This document shows positions 1 through 7,403 of a stretch of DNA of 36,686 nucleotides, in pieces. The DNA lies in NCBI GenBank assembly GCA_946401725.1, contig CAMIVE010000014.1, positions 1 to 36,686 of the forward strand. The letters run 5' to 3'. Source of the stretch: an uncultured Bacteroidales bacterium. Lineage in GTDB: Bacteria > Bacteroidota > Bacteroidia > Bacteroidales > P3. The position numbers and the translations under genes were made by a program. The notes beneath the pieces were generated by a model that was not told the origin of the DNA, ran no database searches, and saw nothing but the letters and a program-made list of their open reading frames with translations. Position 1 is the first letter of the stretch. The number at the start of each line of letters is the position of its first letter.

Positions 1-46
1 CTCCGGGTTATGAATCCGACGCTCTAACCAGCTGAGCTACCCCGCC
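1..46 (-). tRNA. tRNA-Met (CAT), 5' part only
   Basis: On the minus strand this reads as the first 46 nt of a tRNA. It has an acceptor 5' strand GGCGGGG, a D-arm with TAGCTCAGCTGGTTAGAGC, and an anticodon loop TTCATAA with anticodon CAT. The 3' half (T-arm, acceptor 3' strand) lies before the window. The D-arm sequence and the TTCATAA loop fit elongator Met; an Ile tRNA with a modified CAT anticodon cannot be excluded from half the molecule. A well-formed promoter lies directly upstream at 60-90. Confidence 0.9.
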
Positions 47-59
47 ATGAAATCGGGTG

Positions 60-90
60 CAAAAGTACACAAATTTTAACATGTGACAAA
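60..90 (-). promoter_or_regulatory. Bacteroidota promoter of the tRNA-Met gene
   Basis: Read on the minus strand, TTTG (90-87), a 19-nt spacer and TACTTTTG (67-60) match the TTTG / TAnnTTTG consensus of the Bacteroidota primary sigma factor. It ends 13 nt upstream of the tRNA 5' end. Confidence 0.75.
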
Positions 91-109
91 ATTTTTTTCA
101 AAATAATCC

Positions 110-117
110 TATCTTTG
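110..117 (+). promoter_or_regulatory. -7 box (TATCTTTG) upstream of meaB
   Basis: TATCTTTG fits TAnnTTTG and lies 47 nt before the proposed meaB ATG. No convincing TTTG is seen at -33. It is back to back with the tRNA promoter on the other strand. Confidence 0.5.
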
Positions 118-164
118 TAGTTGCATAACTGCTGCACAAATTGCCACAATTATTTAAAAGACAA

Positions 165-1280
165 ATGGCTATGATGGACGAACAAGATAAAAAAACATAT
201 TCAAATTTTGATTATGACAGCGCGCTGAACGTGATGGAAGGGATAAAACAGCCTGAGCAAATCAGCAATTTTTACCTTGAAAAAATGCGCCAAAAACAGC
301 GTCAGGAGCCCTCCGTCGAACAACTGGTCGACGGCATCCTTCACGGTGACCGTGTCATGCTGTCCCGCGCCATCACGTTAGTCGAGAGTTCCCGTTTCGA
401 CCATCAGAAAAAAGCACAGAAAGTCATCGAGCAATGCCTCCCCCACTCCGGGAAGTCCATCCGTCTGGGCATCACAGGTGTACCCGGTGCAGGCAAAAGT
501 ACCACCATCGAAGCCTTAGGGAAAATGCTCACCGCCTTGAACCATAAAATCGCCGTACTTGCCATCGACCCCAGCAGTGAACGCTCCAAAGGCAGCATCT
601 TGGGAGACAAGACCCGCATGGAAGAGCTCTCCACCGACCCCAATGCCTTCATCCGGCCTTCCCCGTCGGCTGGTTCGTTGGGCGGTGTAGCCCGCAAAAC
701 ACGTGAAATCATCCTGCTGTGCGAAGCCGCCGGATTCGACACCGTCATCGTAGAAACCGTCGGTGTGGGTCAGTCGGAGGTGGCCGCACACGGCATGGTA
801 GACTTTTTCCTCTTGTTGCAACTGGCCAACACCGGCGACGAACTCCAAGGCATCAAACGCGGTATCATGGAGATGGCCGACATGATAGCCATCAACAAGA
901 GCGACATCGATCCTGAGAAAGCACAGCTGTCGGCACAGCAATTCCGCAACGCCCTGCATCTCTTTCCCATGCCCGACTCCCAATGGACAGTGCCCGTCAT
1001 CCTCTGCTCGGCCTACAGCAAACTGGGTTTGCAGGAAATCTGGGACAACGTGATGAAATATGTCGCTTTCACCAAGGCAAACGGTTATTTCTACCACAAA
1101 CGCCAACAGCAGAATCTCCGCATCCTCGACGAGACCATTGAAAACACCCTTAAAGAACAATTCTACGCCACGCCCGGCATGGAAGAACGGATAGCTCAGA
1201 TGCGCGAGGAGATCCTCCAAAACAAAATCAGCGCCTATACCGCCGCCGAACAACTCATAGCGGAAACAATCGCCCAATAA
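165..1280 (+). CDS. meaB: Methylmalonyl-CoA mutase-associated GTPase MeaB (ArgK/LAO-kinase-like G3E GTPase)
   Basis: MeaB-type GTPases gate delivery and protection of the B12 cofactor of methylmalonyl-CoA mutase, which serves the succinate-propionate route of many Bacteroidales. Visible features are a Walker A motif GVPGAGKST near residue 105, a core stretch VETVGVGQSE near 195, and a base-recognition motif NKSD near 244. At about 371 residues it is slightly longer than many relatives because of an N-terminal extension. I chose the ATG at 165; an in-frame TTG at 141 is possible, and ATGs at 171 and 174 also exist. No mutase subunit gene lies in the window, so the partner must be elsewhere. 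Family assignment is firm; the exact client enzyme is inferred. Confidence 0.9.
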   Translation: MAMMDEQDKKTYSNFDYDSALNVMEGIKQPEQISNFYLEKMRQKQRQEPSVEQLVDGILHGDRVMLSRAITLVESSRFDHQKKAQKVIEQCLPHSGKSIRLGITGVPGAGKSTTIEALGKMLTALNHKIAVLAIDPSSERSKGSILGDKTRMEELSTDPNAFIRPSPSAGSLGGVARKTREIILLCEAAGFDTVIVETVGVGQSEVAAHGMVDFFLLLQLANTGDELQGIKRGIMEMADMIAINKSDIDPEKAQLSAQQFRNALHLFPMPDSQWTVPVILCSAYSKLGLQEIWDNVMKYVAFTKANGYFYHKRQQQNLRILDETIENTLKEQFYATPGMEERIAQMREEILQNKISAYTAAEQLIAETIAQ

Positions 1281-1285
1281 AGGCA

Positions 1286-1317
1286 TTTGCCCAGTCCGTT
1301 GTTTTTTCGTACTTTTG
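1286..1317 (+). promoter_or_regulatory. Promoter of the MORN lipoprotein gene
   Basis: TTTG at 1286-1289, a 20-nt spacer and TACTTTTG at 1310-1317 match the Bacteroidota consensus. The box lies just after the meaB stop and gives a leader of about 70 nt before the ATG at 1396. Confidence 0.75.
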
Positions 1318-1395
1318 CAGCGTTTCACGAATAAGTATTTTTATCGGAACAACTTATCATCCAACCTTATACAACAACAATCAATTCATTTGGAA

Positions 1396-2112
1396 ATGAT
1401 AAAAAAGACCTATTTTGCCATACTGCTGACCGCCGCAGCATTACTGTTCAACGCTTGCAGCAACCGTTCCCATGATGAAGTCTTTTCAACCTATGCCGAC
1501 GGTTCTCCAAAAATGGTATTTACCGTGGTTGACAAAAAAGACGGCAGCAAGGAACGTCTGGCTGAGAAGATGTACTATGAGAACGGAAAACTCATGTACG
1601 AGAAACACTACAAGAACAACAAGCCCACCGGCAACTGGAAGTTCTACTACGAGAACGGCCAAGTCCATGCCGTAGGCAGTTTCGACAAGAACGACTCCAT
1701 CGGTTCCGACTGGAAATTTTTCGACGATAAAGGCAACGATTACTTCGGGGAAGCATACGATTCCATGAAGGTGCTTGATTTCACGGTGGACCACCGGCCA
1801 TTGTCCGTGGCCTACTTCTCGGGCGACGAGGAAATGCGTTACCAGTTCAACGACAACTTCACACTCAACGCCAAAGGACTGGTGAAAAACGGCGTCAAAG
1901 AGGGTCGCTGGGAGTTCTATTATGCCAACGGACAGATTCGCATGGAAGCGATGTTCAACGGTGGTGTGGAGAACGGTGCCTACAACTCGTACCGCGAAAA
2001 CGGAATCCCCTATTTCAGAGGTTTCTATATCAACGGCAAGCGTGCCAACGTATGGGAATTCTATGACGAGGCCGGCAATCTGGCCGGTCGTCAGGATTTC
2101 GACACCCATTAA
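1396..2112 (+). CDS. MORN-repeat-variant (YwqK-like) lipoprotein
   Basis: This is a 238-residue predicted lipoprotein. It begins MIKKTYFAILL and carries a hydrophobic core and the lipobox LFNAC, so the mature protein should be lipidated on Cys. The rest is a string of MORN-variant repeats of the form YYENGK...G.W.FY, for example WKFYYENGQ, WEFYYANGQ and WEFYDEAGN, which form beta-hairpin stacks. Proteins with these repeats are common in Bacteroidota, but their partners are mostly unknown. The start was placed at ATG 1396 because the upstream TTG at 1315 lies inside the promoter box. The next gene follows after 15 nt. Lipoprotein and repeat calls are direct; no specific function is claimed. 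Confidence 0.85.
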   Translation: MIKKTYFAILLTAAALLFNACSNRSHDEVFSTYADGSPKMVFTVVDKKDGSKERLAEKMYYENGKLMYEKHYKNNKPTGNWKFYYENGQVHAVGSFDKNDSIGSDWKFFDDKGNDYFGEAYDSMKVLDFTVDHRPLSVAYFSGDEEMRYQFNDNFTLNAKGLVKNGVKEGRWEFYYANGQIRMEAMFNGGVENGAYNSYRENGIPYFRGFYINGKRANVWEFYDEAGNLAGRQDFDTH

Positions 2113-2127
2113 AGTACCATTCAACCC

Positions 2128-3552
2128 GTGGACGTCGTTCTGAGCCATCCCATCTACGCCTTGGTCGGTGAAGTAGCCGACGAAATGCACGTCGAAGCCT
2201 ACGCCGTGGGCGGTGTGGTGCGCGATTACTTCCTGCAACGTCCATGTTCTGACATCGACATTGTCTGCGTTGGCAGCGGCATTGCCCTTGCCGAAGAGGT
2301 GGCACGGCGCATCAACCCCCACATGGAAGTCCACATCTTCCGGAACTTTGGAACCGCCCAGATCCACTACCGTTATGACGAGATAGACTGGGAGGTGGAA
2401 TTTGTCGGTGCCCGTCGGGAATCTTACCACCGGGACAGCCGCAAACCCATCGTGGAAGACGGTACCCTCGAAGATGACCAGAACCGTCGCGATTTCACCA
2501 TCAACGCCATGGCCGTGTGTCTCAACAAAGAGCGTTATGGCACTCTGTTGGACCCTTTCGGCGGCATCCGCGACCTCAACGAGGGCATCCTGCGCACCCC
2601 CCTCGAACCTGGAGTCACATTCTCGGACGACCCGCTCCGCATGATGCGCGCCATCCGATTCGCCTCACAGTTGGGATTCAGCATTGAAGAAAATTGTTTC
2701 CAAGCCATCTGCGACAACGCCGAACGACTGAAGATCATCTCACAGGAACGCATCACCTCAGAGTTAAACAAGATACTGCTCTCCCCTCGCCCGTCGGTGG
2801 GTATCAAACTGCTCCAAAAAGCAGGACTACTGCAACTCTTCTTTCCCGAATTCTCACGACTGAAAGGTGTCGAGACCGTCAACGGACGCAGCCATAAAGA
2901 CAATTTCTACCACACCCTTGAAGTGGTCGACAACGTGGCGCTGAAAAGCGACGACCTCTGGCTACGCTGGGCCGCCATGCTCCACGATATCGGCAAACCC
3001 GCCACCAAGCGATATGACGAGCGGTGTGGATGGACCTTCCACGGTCACGAGGCCAAAGGGGCCCAAATGGTGAAACGCATCTTCAGCCGACTACGGCTTC
3101 CGCTCGATGCCAAGATGAAATATGTCGAGAAACTGGTATTGCTCCATCTGCGTCCCATCGTCATCTCCGAGGATGTGGTCACCGACTCTGCCGTGCGACG
3201 CCTGCTCTTCGAGGCCGGAGACGACATCGACGACCTTATGCTGCTCTGCGAAGCCGACATCACATCGAAGAAAGAGGAGAAAAAGCAACGGTTCCGCGAC
3301 AACTACAAACTGGTGCGACAGAAGTTGGTGGAACTTGAGGAAAAAGACCGCATACGCAATTTCCAACCCCCGGTGAGCGGCAACGACATCATGGAGACTT
3401 TCCATATCGGTCCCTGCCATGAAATAGGCGTCATCAAAGACACCATCAAGGACGCCATTCTTGACGGCACCATCCCCAACGAGCGAGAAGCTGCATGGAG
3501 CATGATGCTGCAATTGGGAGAGAAACTGGGACTGAAAACCGCAAACCAATGA
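2128..3552 (+). CDS. cca: CCA tRNA nucleotidyltransferase with HD domain
   Basis: This class II nucleotidyltransferase adds or repairs the 3' CCA of tRNAs in the cytoplasm. The head domain contains GGVVRD at residues 28-33 and the metal-binding DID (Asp42 and Asp44). The RRDFTINAMA stretch typical of the poly(A) polymerase/CCA family is also present. A C-terminal HD domain is visible at LHDIGKP (His286, Asp287), as in many bacterial enzymes. It is 474 residues with a GTG start. I see no ATG upstream before the previous stop, and a later ATG at 2185 would come just before the GGVVRD motif. The stop overlaps the miaA start (ATGA), so the two tRNA-maturation genes are probably translationally coupled. 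Confidence 0.9.
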   Translation: MDVVLSHPIYALVGEVADEMHVEAYAVGGVVRDYFLQRPCSDIDIVCVGSGIALAEEVARRINPHMEVHIFRNFGTAQIHYRYDEIDWEVEFVGARRESYHRDSRKPIVEDGTLEDDQNRRDFTINAMAVCLNKERYGTLLDPFGGIRDLNEGILRTPLEPGVTFSDDPLRMMRAIRFASQLGFSIEENCFQAICDNAERLKIISQERITSELNKILLSPRPSVGIKLLQKAGLLQLFFPEFSRLKGVETVNGRSHKDNFYHTLEVVDNVALKSDDLWLRWAAMLHDIGKPATKRYDERCGWTFHGHEAKGAQMVKRIFSRLRLPLDAKMKYVEKLVLLHLRPIVISEDVVTDSAVRRLLFEAGDDIDDLMLLCEADITSKKEEKKQRFRDNYKLVRQKLVELEEKDRIRNFQPPVSGNDIMETFHIGPCHEIGVIKDTIKDAILDGTIPNEREAAWSMMLQLGEKLGLKTANQ

Positions 3553-4436
3553 AAAGGCTAGTCGTCATCGTAGGCCCCACCGCCATTGGGAAGACCGCTG
3601 CCGCCATCACGCTGGCTCAGCAGCTGCAGACCGAGATTCTTTCATGTGACTCACGCCAGTTCTATCGGGAACTGGAGATCGGTGTGGCACGCCCCTCCCC
3701 CACCGAACTGCAGACCGTTCCACACCATTTCATCGCCAACCGCTCAGTGCAACAGCCCTACAATGTCTATGACTACGAACACGAGGCGTTGGATTTGCTG
3801 GACCATCTGTTCCAAACCCACGACACGGTCATCGCTGTCGGAGGGTCGGGACTCTATATCGATGCGCTCTGCAAAGGGATCCATGTACTGCCTGACCCCA
3901 GCCCCCAGCTGCGGGCCTCCTTGAACCAACGTGTTGCAAACGGGGAACTGCCTAAAATGCTGGAGGAGCTGAGACAACTTGACCCCGAATACTATGCCAT
4001 CGTTGACCGCAGCAACCCCATACGTATTCAACGGGCACTGGAGATCATCCTCACCGCAGGACACCCTTACAGCGAATTGCTCGACAAGCCCTTACCTGAA
4101 AGGACCTTCGACATCGTCAAAATAGGACTGCAGTGTCCTCGGGAGACTTTGCGCGACCGCATCGACCGGCGAGTCGACCAAATGATGCAACAAGGGTTGC
4201 TGGAGGAAGTACAATCACTGACACCCTATCGCAACATCAACACGCTGAATACCGTCGGATACAAAGAACTCTTTAACTATCTGGACGGCAACACCCAGCT
4301 AGCGCAAGCCATTACCGATATCAAGAATCACACCTGGCAATATGCGAAGAAACAGATCACCTGGTTCAGCCGCTATCCGGAAATCAAATGGGTGGAAAAT
4401 GAAAAAAAATCGGATTTGATGCAAGTTATTCGCTAA
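3549..4436 (+). CDS. miaA: tRNA dimethylallyltransferase MiaA
   Basis: MiaA transfers a dimethylallyl group to N6 of A37 in tRNAs that read codons starting with U. The 295-residue protein has the P-loop GPTAIGKT at residues 9-16, the SCDSRQFYREL segment, AVGGSGLYIDALCKG in the middle, and the C-terminal QITWFSRYP motif, all standard for the family. The ATG overlaps the cca stop codon by 4 nt; a longer reading from 3495 would only read through cca in another frame. The next 230 nt contain no gene but a structured RNA and a terminator. Confidence 0.95.
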   Translation: MKRLVVIVGPTAIGKTAAAITLAQQLQTEILSCDSRQFYRELEIGVARPSPTELQTVPHHFIANRSVQQPYNVYDYEHEALDLLDHLFQTHDTVIAVGGSGLYIDALCKGIHVLPDPSPQLRASLNQRVANGELPKMLEELRQLDPEYYAIVDRSNPIRIQRALEIILTAGHPYSELLDKPLPERTFDIVKIGLQCPRETLRDRIDRRVDQMMQQGLLEEVQSLTPYRNINTLNTVGYKELFNYLDGNTQLAQAITDIKNHTWQYAKKQITWFSRYPEIKWVENEKKSDLMQVIR

Positions 4437-4460
4437 AATCTGTACTAATATGTTGTTTGT

Positions 4461-4467
4461 TATTTTG
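4461..4467 (+). promoter_or_regulatory. Possible -7 box upstream of the structured RNA
   Basis: TATTTTG resembles TAnnTTTG with one spacer base missing. It lies 4 nt before AAAAGGGG, where the predicted RNA begins, as expected for an independently started transcript. No clear TTTG is seen at -33. Confidence 0.35.
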
Positions 4468-4470
4468 TCG

Positions 4471-4598
4471 AAAAGGGGACCTCGGTTCCCTTCAGATTGT
4501 GAAATCTGAAGAATAGACCGGGACTTCCGAAGTGATGACTAATGGATTATAATGGTTTTCAAGCCACCATCAGGACTCACATCGGAAGCCCCTTTTTG
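4471..4598 (+). ncRNA. Structured small RNA candidate of unknown family
   Basis: About 125 nt fold, by hand, into a compact structure. The outer helix pairs AAAAGGGG (4471-4478) with CCCCTTTT (4589-4596). A second helix, CTTCCGA (4524-4530) with TCGGAAG (4582-4588), continues directly on the 3' strand. GTGA/TCAC (532-535 with 577-580 of the 4000s block) extends it. A side arm at 4481-4522 closes with CCTCGGT/ACCGGG and ends in a 9-bp hairpin, CTTCAGATT/AATCTGAAG. The 3' end is a U-tract, so the outer helix could also terminate transcription. A promoter-like box lies just upstream. The long-rod-with-side-arm shape recalls 6S-type RNAs, but I cannot match it to 6S, SRP or any known motif. Its identity is open. 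Confidence 0.55.
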
Positions 4599-4613
4599 TT
4601 TGTCAGGACAAAA

Positions 4614-4640
4614 AAAATGCGGACCCATGGTCCGCATTTT
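4614..4640. terminator. Bidirectional intrinsic terminator
   Basis: A perfect 12-bp stem AAAATGCGGACC/GGTCCGCATTTT with a CAT loop is flanked by A-runs on the left and T-rich sequence on the right. It can end aroA transcription on the minus strand and backs up the small RNA on the plus strand. Confidence 0.85.
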
Positions 4641-4666
4641 ATTTGATTGTTTTCAGGAAAAAGCTG

Positions 4667-5887
4667 TTATACCAAAGCGGTGAGACGGTCGAGCATCTTC
4701 CAGAAATCAGGGAACGACTTAGCCACCACATCCGGTGTATCGATCTGCAAATCGGGATTGATCACCTTGAGGGCACCGAAAGCCATTGCAATACGATGAT
4801 CTCCGTGAGCATCAATGGTACCCGCTTTCGCGAGCGACTCTTTGGTGAACGGATCGCCGGCAGGGATTGTCATGCAATCATCGTCAATAAGGACTTCGCG
4901 ACCCAGTTTCTTCAGTTCCGTACGGAGACTCTCCAACCGGTCACTCTCCTTATAACGCAATGCCGAAACCCCTTCCAAACGGGCCTCAATACCCAATGCA
5001 GCACAAGTCACCGCGACAGGAGGGACGATATCCGGTGTTTCGGTAAAATTCCACTCAAAAGTACCGGTCAATGCTTTCTCGCATTTCAGTTCCACCGACT
5101 GCTCTCCTTGATTGACTGAAAGGCCCAACGTGGTGAAGATTTCTCGCACCACTCTGTCGCCCTGCAGACTCTCACGTACCAATCCCGGAAGACGTACCGG
5201 GACTCCGGGCAAGAACGATACTGCCTCGAAAAAGAAAGCGGCCGAAGACCAGTCCTTCTCTATAGATACCACGTCGCACTGAGGAATCGAATGCTCCACA
5301 TAGTAGGCCGGAGGAACCCCTTTCAGGCACCAATTCACCTTTGCCTGTTCCATCACTTTAAGCGTCATGGCAATATACGGTTCCGAGACCGGTGCACCTA
5401 TCAATTCCACCACGCCACCCTGCGGCAAAGAAGCCGAGGCAATGAGCAGTGCCGAAGCAAACTGGCTGCTGATGCTGCAATCGATGGTAATTCTCGGTGT
5501 CGCAGGCGTAACCCCTTCTATTTTGACCGGCAGATAGCCCTCCTCGCCCGTACACTCGATGACACAACCCAACGCCCGGAGCGCATCAATCAGCGCCTTC
5601 ATCGGACGTTTACACAGTTGGGGAGAACCCGTAAGCGTATGGTTGCCGGGAGAGAATGACAGTAAAGCCAGAAGGAATCGTGCTACCGTAGCAGCATCAC
5701 GGCAATCGAAATTGTGTCTACGCCCTCCTTTCAATTGGTGAAGAAGGCGGGCAAGTTGCTGTGTGTCATTAGAAGAAGAAAGGTTTTTTATCTTTATGCC
5801 GGTACGCGACATGTAGTCAAGCATAAGCCACCTGTTGGAAAGGCTCTTAGAGGAAGGCAATGTAATCTGAATCGTTTCTAGCTCCAT
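4667..5887 (-). CDS. aroA: 3-phosphoshikimate 1-carboxyvinyltransferase (EPSP synthase)
   Basis: AroA condenses shikimate-3-phosphate with PEP in the sixth step of the shikimate pathway. The 406-residue protein has the N-terminal PSSKSLSNRW motif (Lys14), RYKESDRLESL in the C-terminal half, and DHRIAMAFGAL near the end, which together cover the substrate-binding and catalytic signatures. It is somewhat shorter than the E. coli enzyme, mainly at the N-terminus. It stands alone here, with its own promoter at 5953-5960 and a terminator right after the stop. Confidence 0.93.
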   Translation of the reverse strand: MELETIQITLPSSKSLSNRWLMLDYMSRTGIKIKNLSSSNDTQQLARLLHQLKGGRRHNFDCRDAATVARFLLALLSFSPGNHTLTGSPQLCKRPMKALIDALRALGCVIECTGEEGYLPVKIEGVTPATPRITIDCSISSQFASALLIASASLPQGGVVELIGAPVSEPYIAMTLKVMEQAKVNWCLKGVPPAYYVEHSIPQCDVVSIEKDWSSAAFFFEAVSFLPGVPVRLPGLVRESLQGDRVVREIFTTLGLSVNQGEQSVELKCEKALTGTFEWNFTETPDIVPPVAVTCAALGIEARLEGVSALRYKESDRLESLRTELKKLGREVLIDDDCMTIPAGDPFTKESLAKAGTIDAHGDHRIAMAFGALKVINPDLQIDTPDVVAKSFPDFWKMLDRLTALV

Positions 5888-5952
5888 TAAATATCAGTAT
5901 TAAATTCTATCATAAATATTTACACCTAACAGCGTAGTATTGAAACCGACTG

Positions 5953-5960
5953 CAAAATTA
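5953..5960 (-). promoter_or_regulatory. -7 box (TAATTTTG) of aroA
   Basis: The minus-strand sequence TAATTTTG fits TAnnTTTG and lies 65 nt upstream of the aroA ATG. No good -33 TTTG is present at the usual distance. Confidence 0.5.
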
Positions 5961-6061
5961 CATTTTTTTTACCAAAAAATGGGATTTTTGTAATCAATTC
6001 TAAAAAAAATGTAATCACTCTGTTTGCATGATGCTTCTAAAAAAACGGTGCTTCCTCCACT

Positions 6062-7333
6062 TCAGAGTTCAATCTTGTATTCTTTGATTTTGCGATACAG
6101 CGTCCGTTCGGAGATTCCCAGCTCTTGTGCTGCGGGACGACGGCGTCCGCGATGACGTTCCAAAGCCTTGAGGATAGCCGCTTTCTCCCGCTCGGAAAGC
6201 GAGACCGGTTCATTTTCCACCACTTCCGAGTCTTGAAATTCCATCTCTTCCGCATCACCTGCCCGGGCATCGACATGAGGCGAAACCACATCGTAGGGGG
6301 TGGTATGATTCTGTGCCTCCAAATGGTAATAGGGTGCATTGTCGAGATAGGCGGACTGATCCTGTAACGAGCCCTGCAGCGGCATACCCGGATGCGCCAG
6401 CGTGGCAATCATCTGCTTCAGATTATTGATCTCGGACCGCATTTCATTAATCATCTGACCCATCGAGAGTGCTTTCAGCAACAGTTCCCGATCCGAGATG
6501 GTTTCATTTGCAGCTGCTTCAGGCCGGAACAGCACTGGCAATTTGCCTTCTGGAACATAATGAATGTAATTCTGAAGGATCTCCTTGGTAATCAACCGTT
6601 CCGTCTCGACCACAGCGATCTGCTCTGTCACATTCTTCAATTCACGCACATTGCCATACCATGGATAATCCAACAAGTATTGACGGGCATCGTCAGAAAG
6701 GCGGAGCAGCGGCATCTGGTATTTCTCGGCCACATCGGAGGCGAACTTGCGGAAAAGAAGGATGATATCATCACCACGTTCCCTGAGTGGCGGGATAGCG
6801 ATGGATATCTGATTCAGACGGTAGTACAGATCTTCACGGAAATGGCCTTTACGTATTGCCGAGAGGAGATCGACATTGGTGGCGGCCACTATACGGACAT
6901 TGACTTTGCGTGCGCTGGAGGAGCCCACTGGAATGATTTCGCCGTTTTCCAGCACACGGAGCAACTTGACCTGCATGGCGAGCGGCAACTCGCCCACCTC
7001 GTCAAGGAAGATGGTTCCTCCGTCGGCCTCTTCAAAATAGCCTTTGCGATCCTTGTCGGCACCTGTGAACGAACCTTTCAAGTGGCCGAAGAGCTCACTT
7101 TCGATGGTCCCTTCGGGGATGGCGCCACAGTTTACCGACACCAGCTTCTTGTGTTTCCGACTGCTGTTGTCGTGTATCATCCGTGCAAAAACCTCTTTAC
7201 CGACGCCACTCTCGCCGACAACGAGAATACTAAGGTCGGTAGGTGCCACTTGAATGGCTTTGTGAATGGCAAAAATCAATTTGGAATCGTTGCCAATGAT
7301 ATCATATCTGTTTTTTATCGCTTGGAGGTTCAT
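6062..7333 (-). CDS. Sigma-54-interacting transcriptional activator lacking a receiver domain
   Basis: This 423-residue AAA+ activator would remodel sigma-54 RNA polymerase at -24/-12 promoters. Visible features are Walker A GESGVGKE (residues 40-47), the sigma-54 contact loop as GSFTGA (87-92; canonical GAFTGA), Walker B GGTIFLDEVGEL, and a C-terminal Fis-type helix-turn-helix (AAQELGISERTLYRKIKEY). There is no N-terminal response-regulator or GAF domain; the AAA+ module begins almost at residue 10. A poorly conserved linker of about 90 residues separates AAA+ from the DNA-binding end. It lies 70 nt downstream of dnaG on the same strand. The signal it responds to cannot be read from the sequence. 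Confidence 0.9.
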   Translation of the reverse strand: MNLQAIKNRYDIIGNDSKLIFAIHKAIQVAPTDLSILVVGESGVGKEVFARMIHDNSSRKHKKLVSVNCGAIPEGTIESELFGHLKGSFTGADKDRKGYFEEADGGTIFLDEVGELPLAMQVKLLRVLENGEIIPVGSSSARKVNVRIVAATNVDLLSAIRKGHFREDLYYRLNQISIAIPPLRERGDDIILLFRKFASDVAEKYQMPLLRLSDDARQYLLDYPWYGNVRELKNVTEQIAVVETERLITKEILQNYIHYVPEGKLPVLFRPEAAANETISDRELLLKALSMGQMINEMRSEINNLKQMIATLAHPGMPLQGSLQDQSAYLDNAPYYHLEAQNHTTPYDVVSPHVDARAGDAEEMEFQDSEVVENEPVSLSEREKAAILKALERHRGRRRPAAQELGISERTLYRKIKEYKIEL

Positions 7334-7403
7334 AGAGAGGATGTTGATACGTTGATAGGTTTTGTCGTTTTTTGTTCTACATGTTTGGGACGCTGATCAC
7401 CGG

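Noticed and set aside
4471-4598. SRP (4.5S) RNA at the structured region after miaA
   Set aside because: TCAGGAC and CGGAAG resemble parts of the SRP apical loop, but the conserved GGAAGGNAGCAG segment and the matching internal-loop arrangement are missing.
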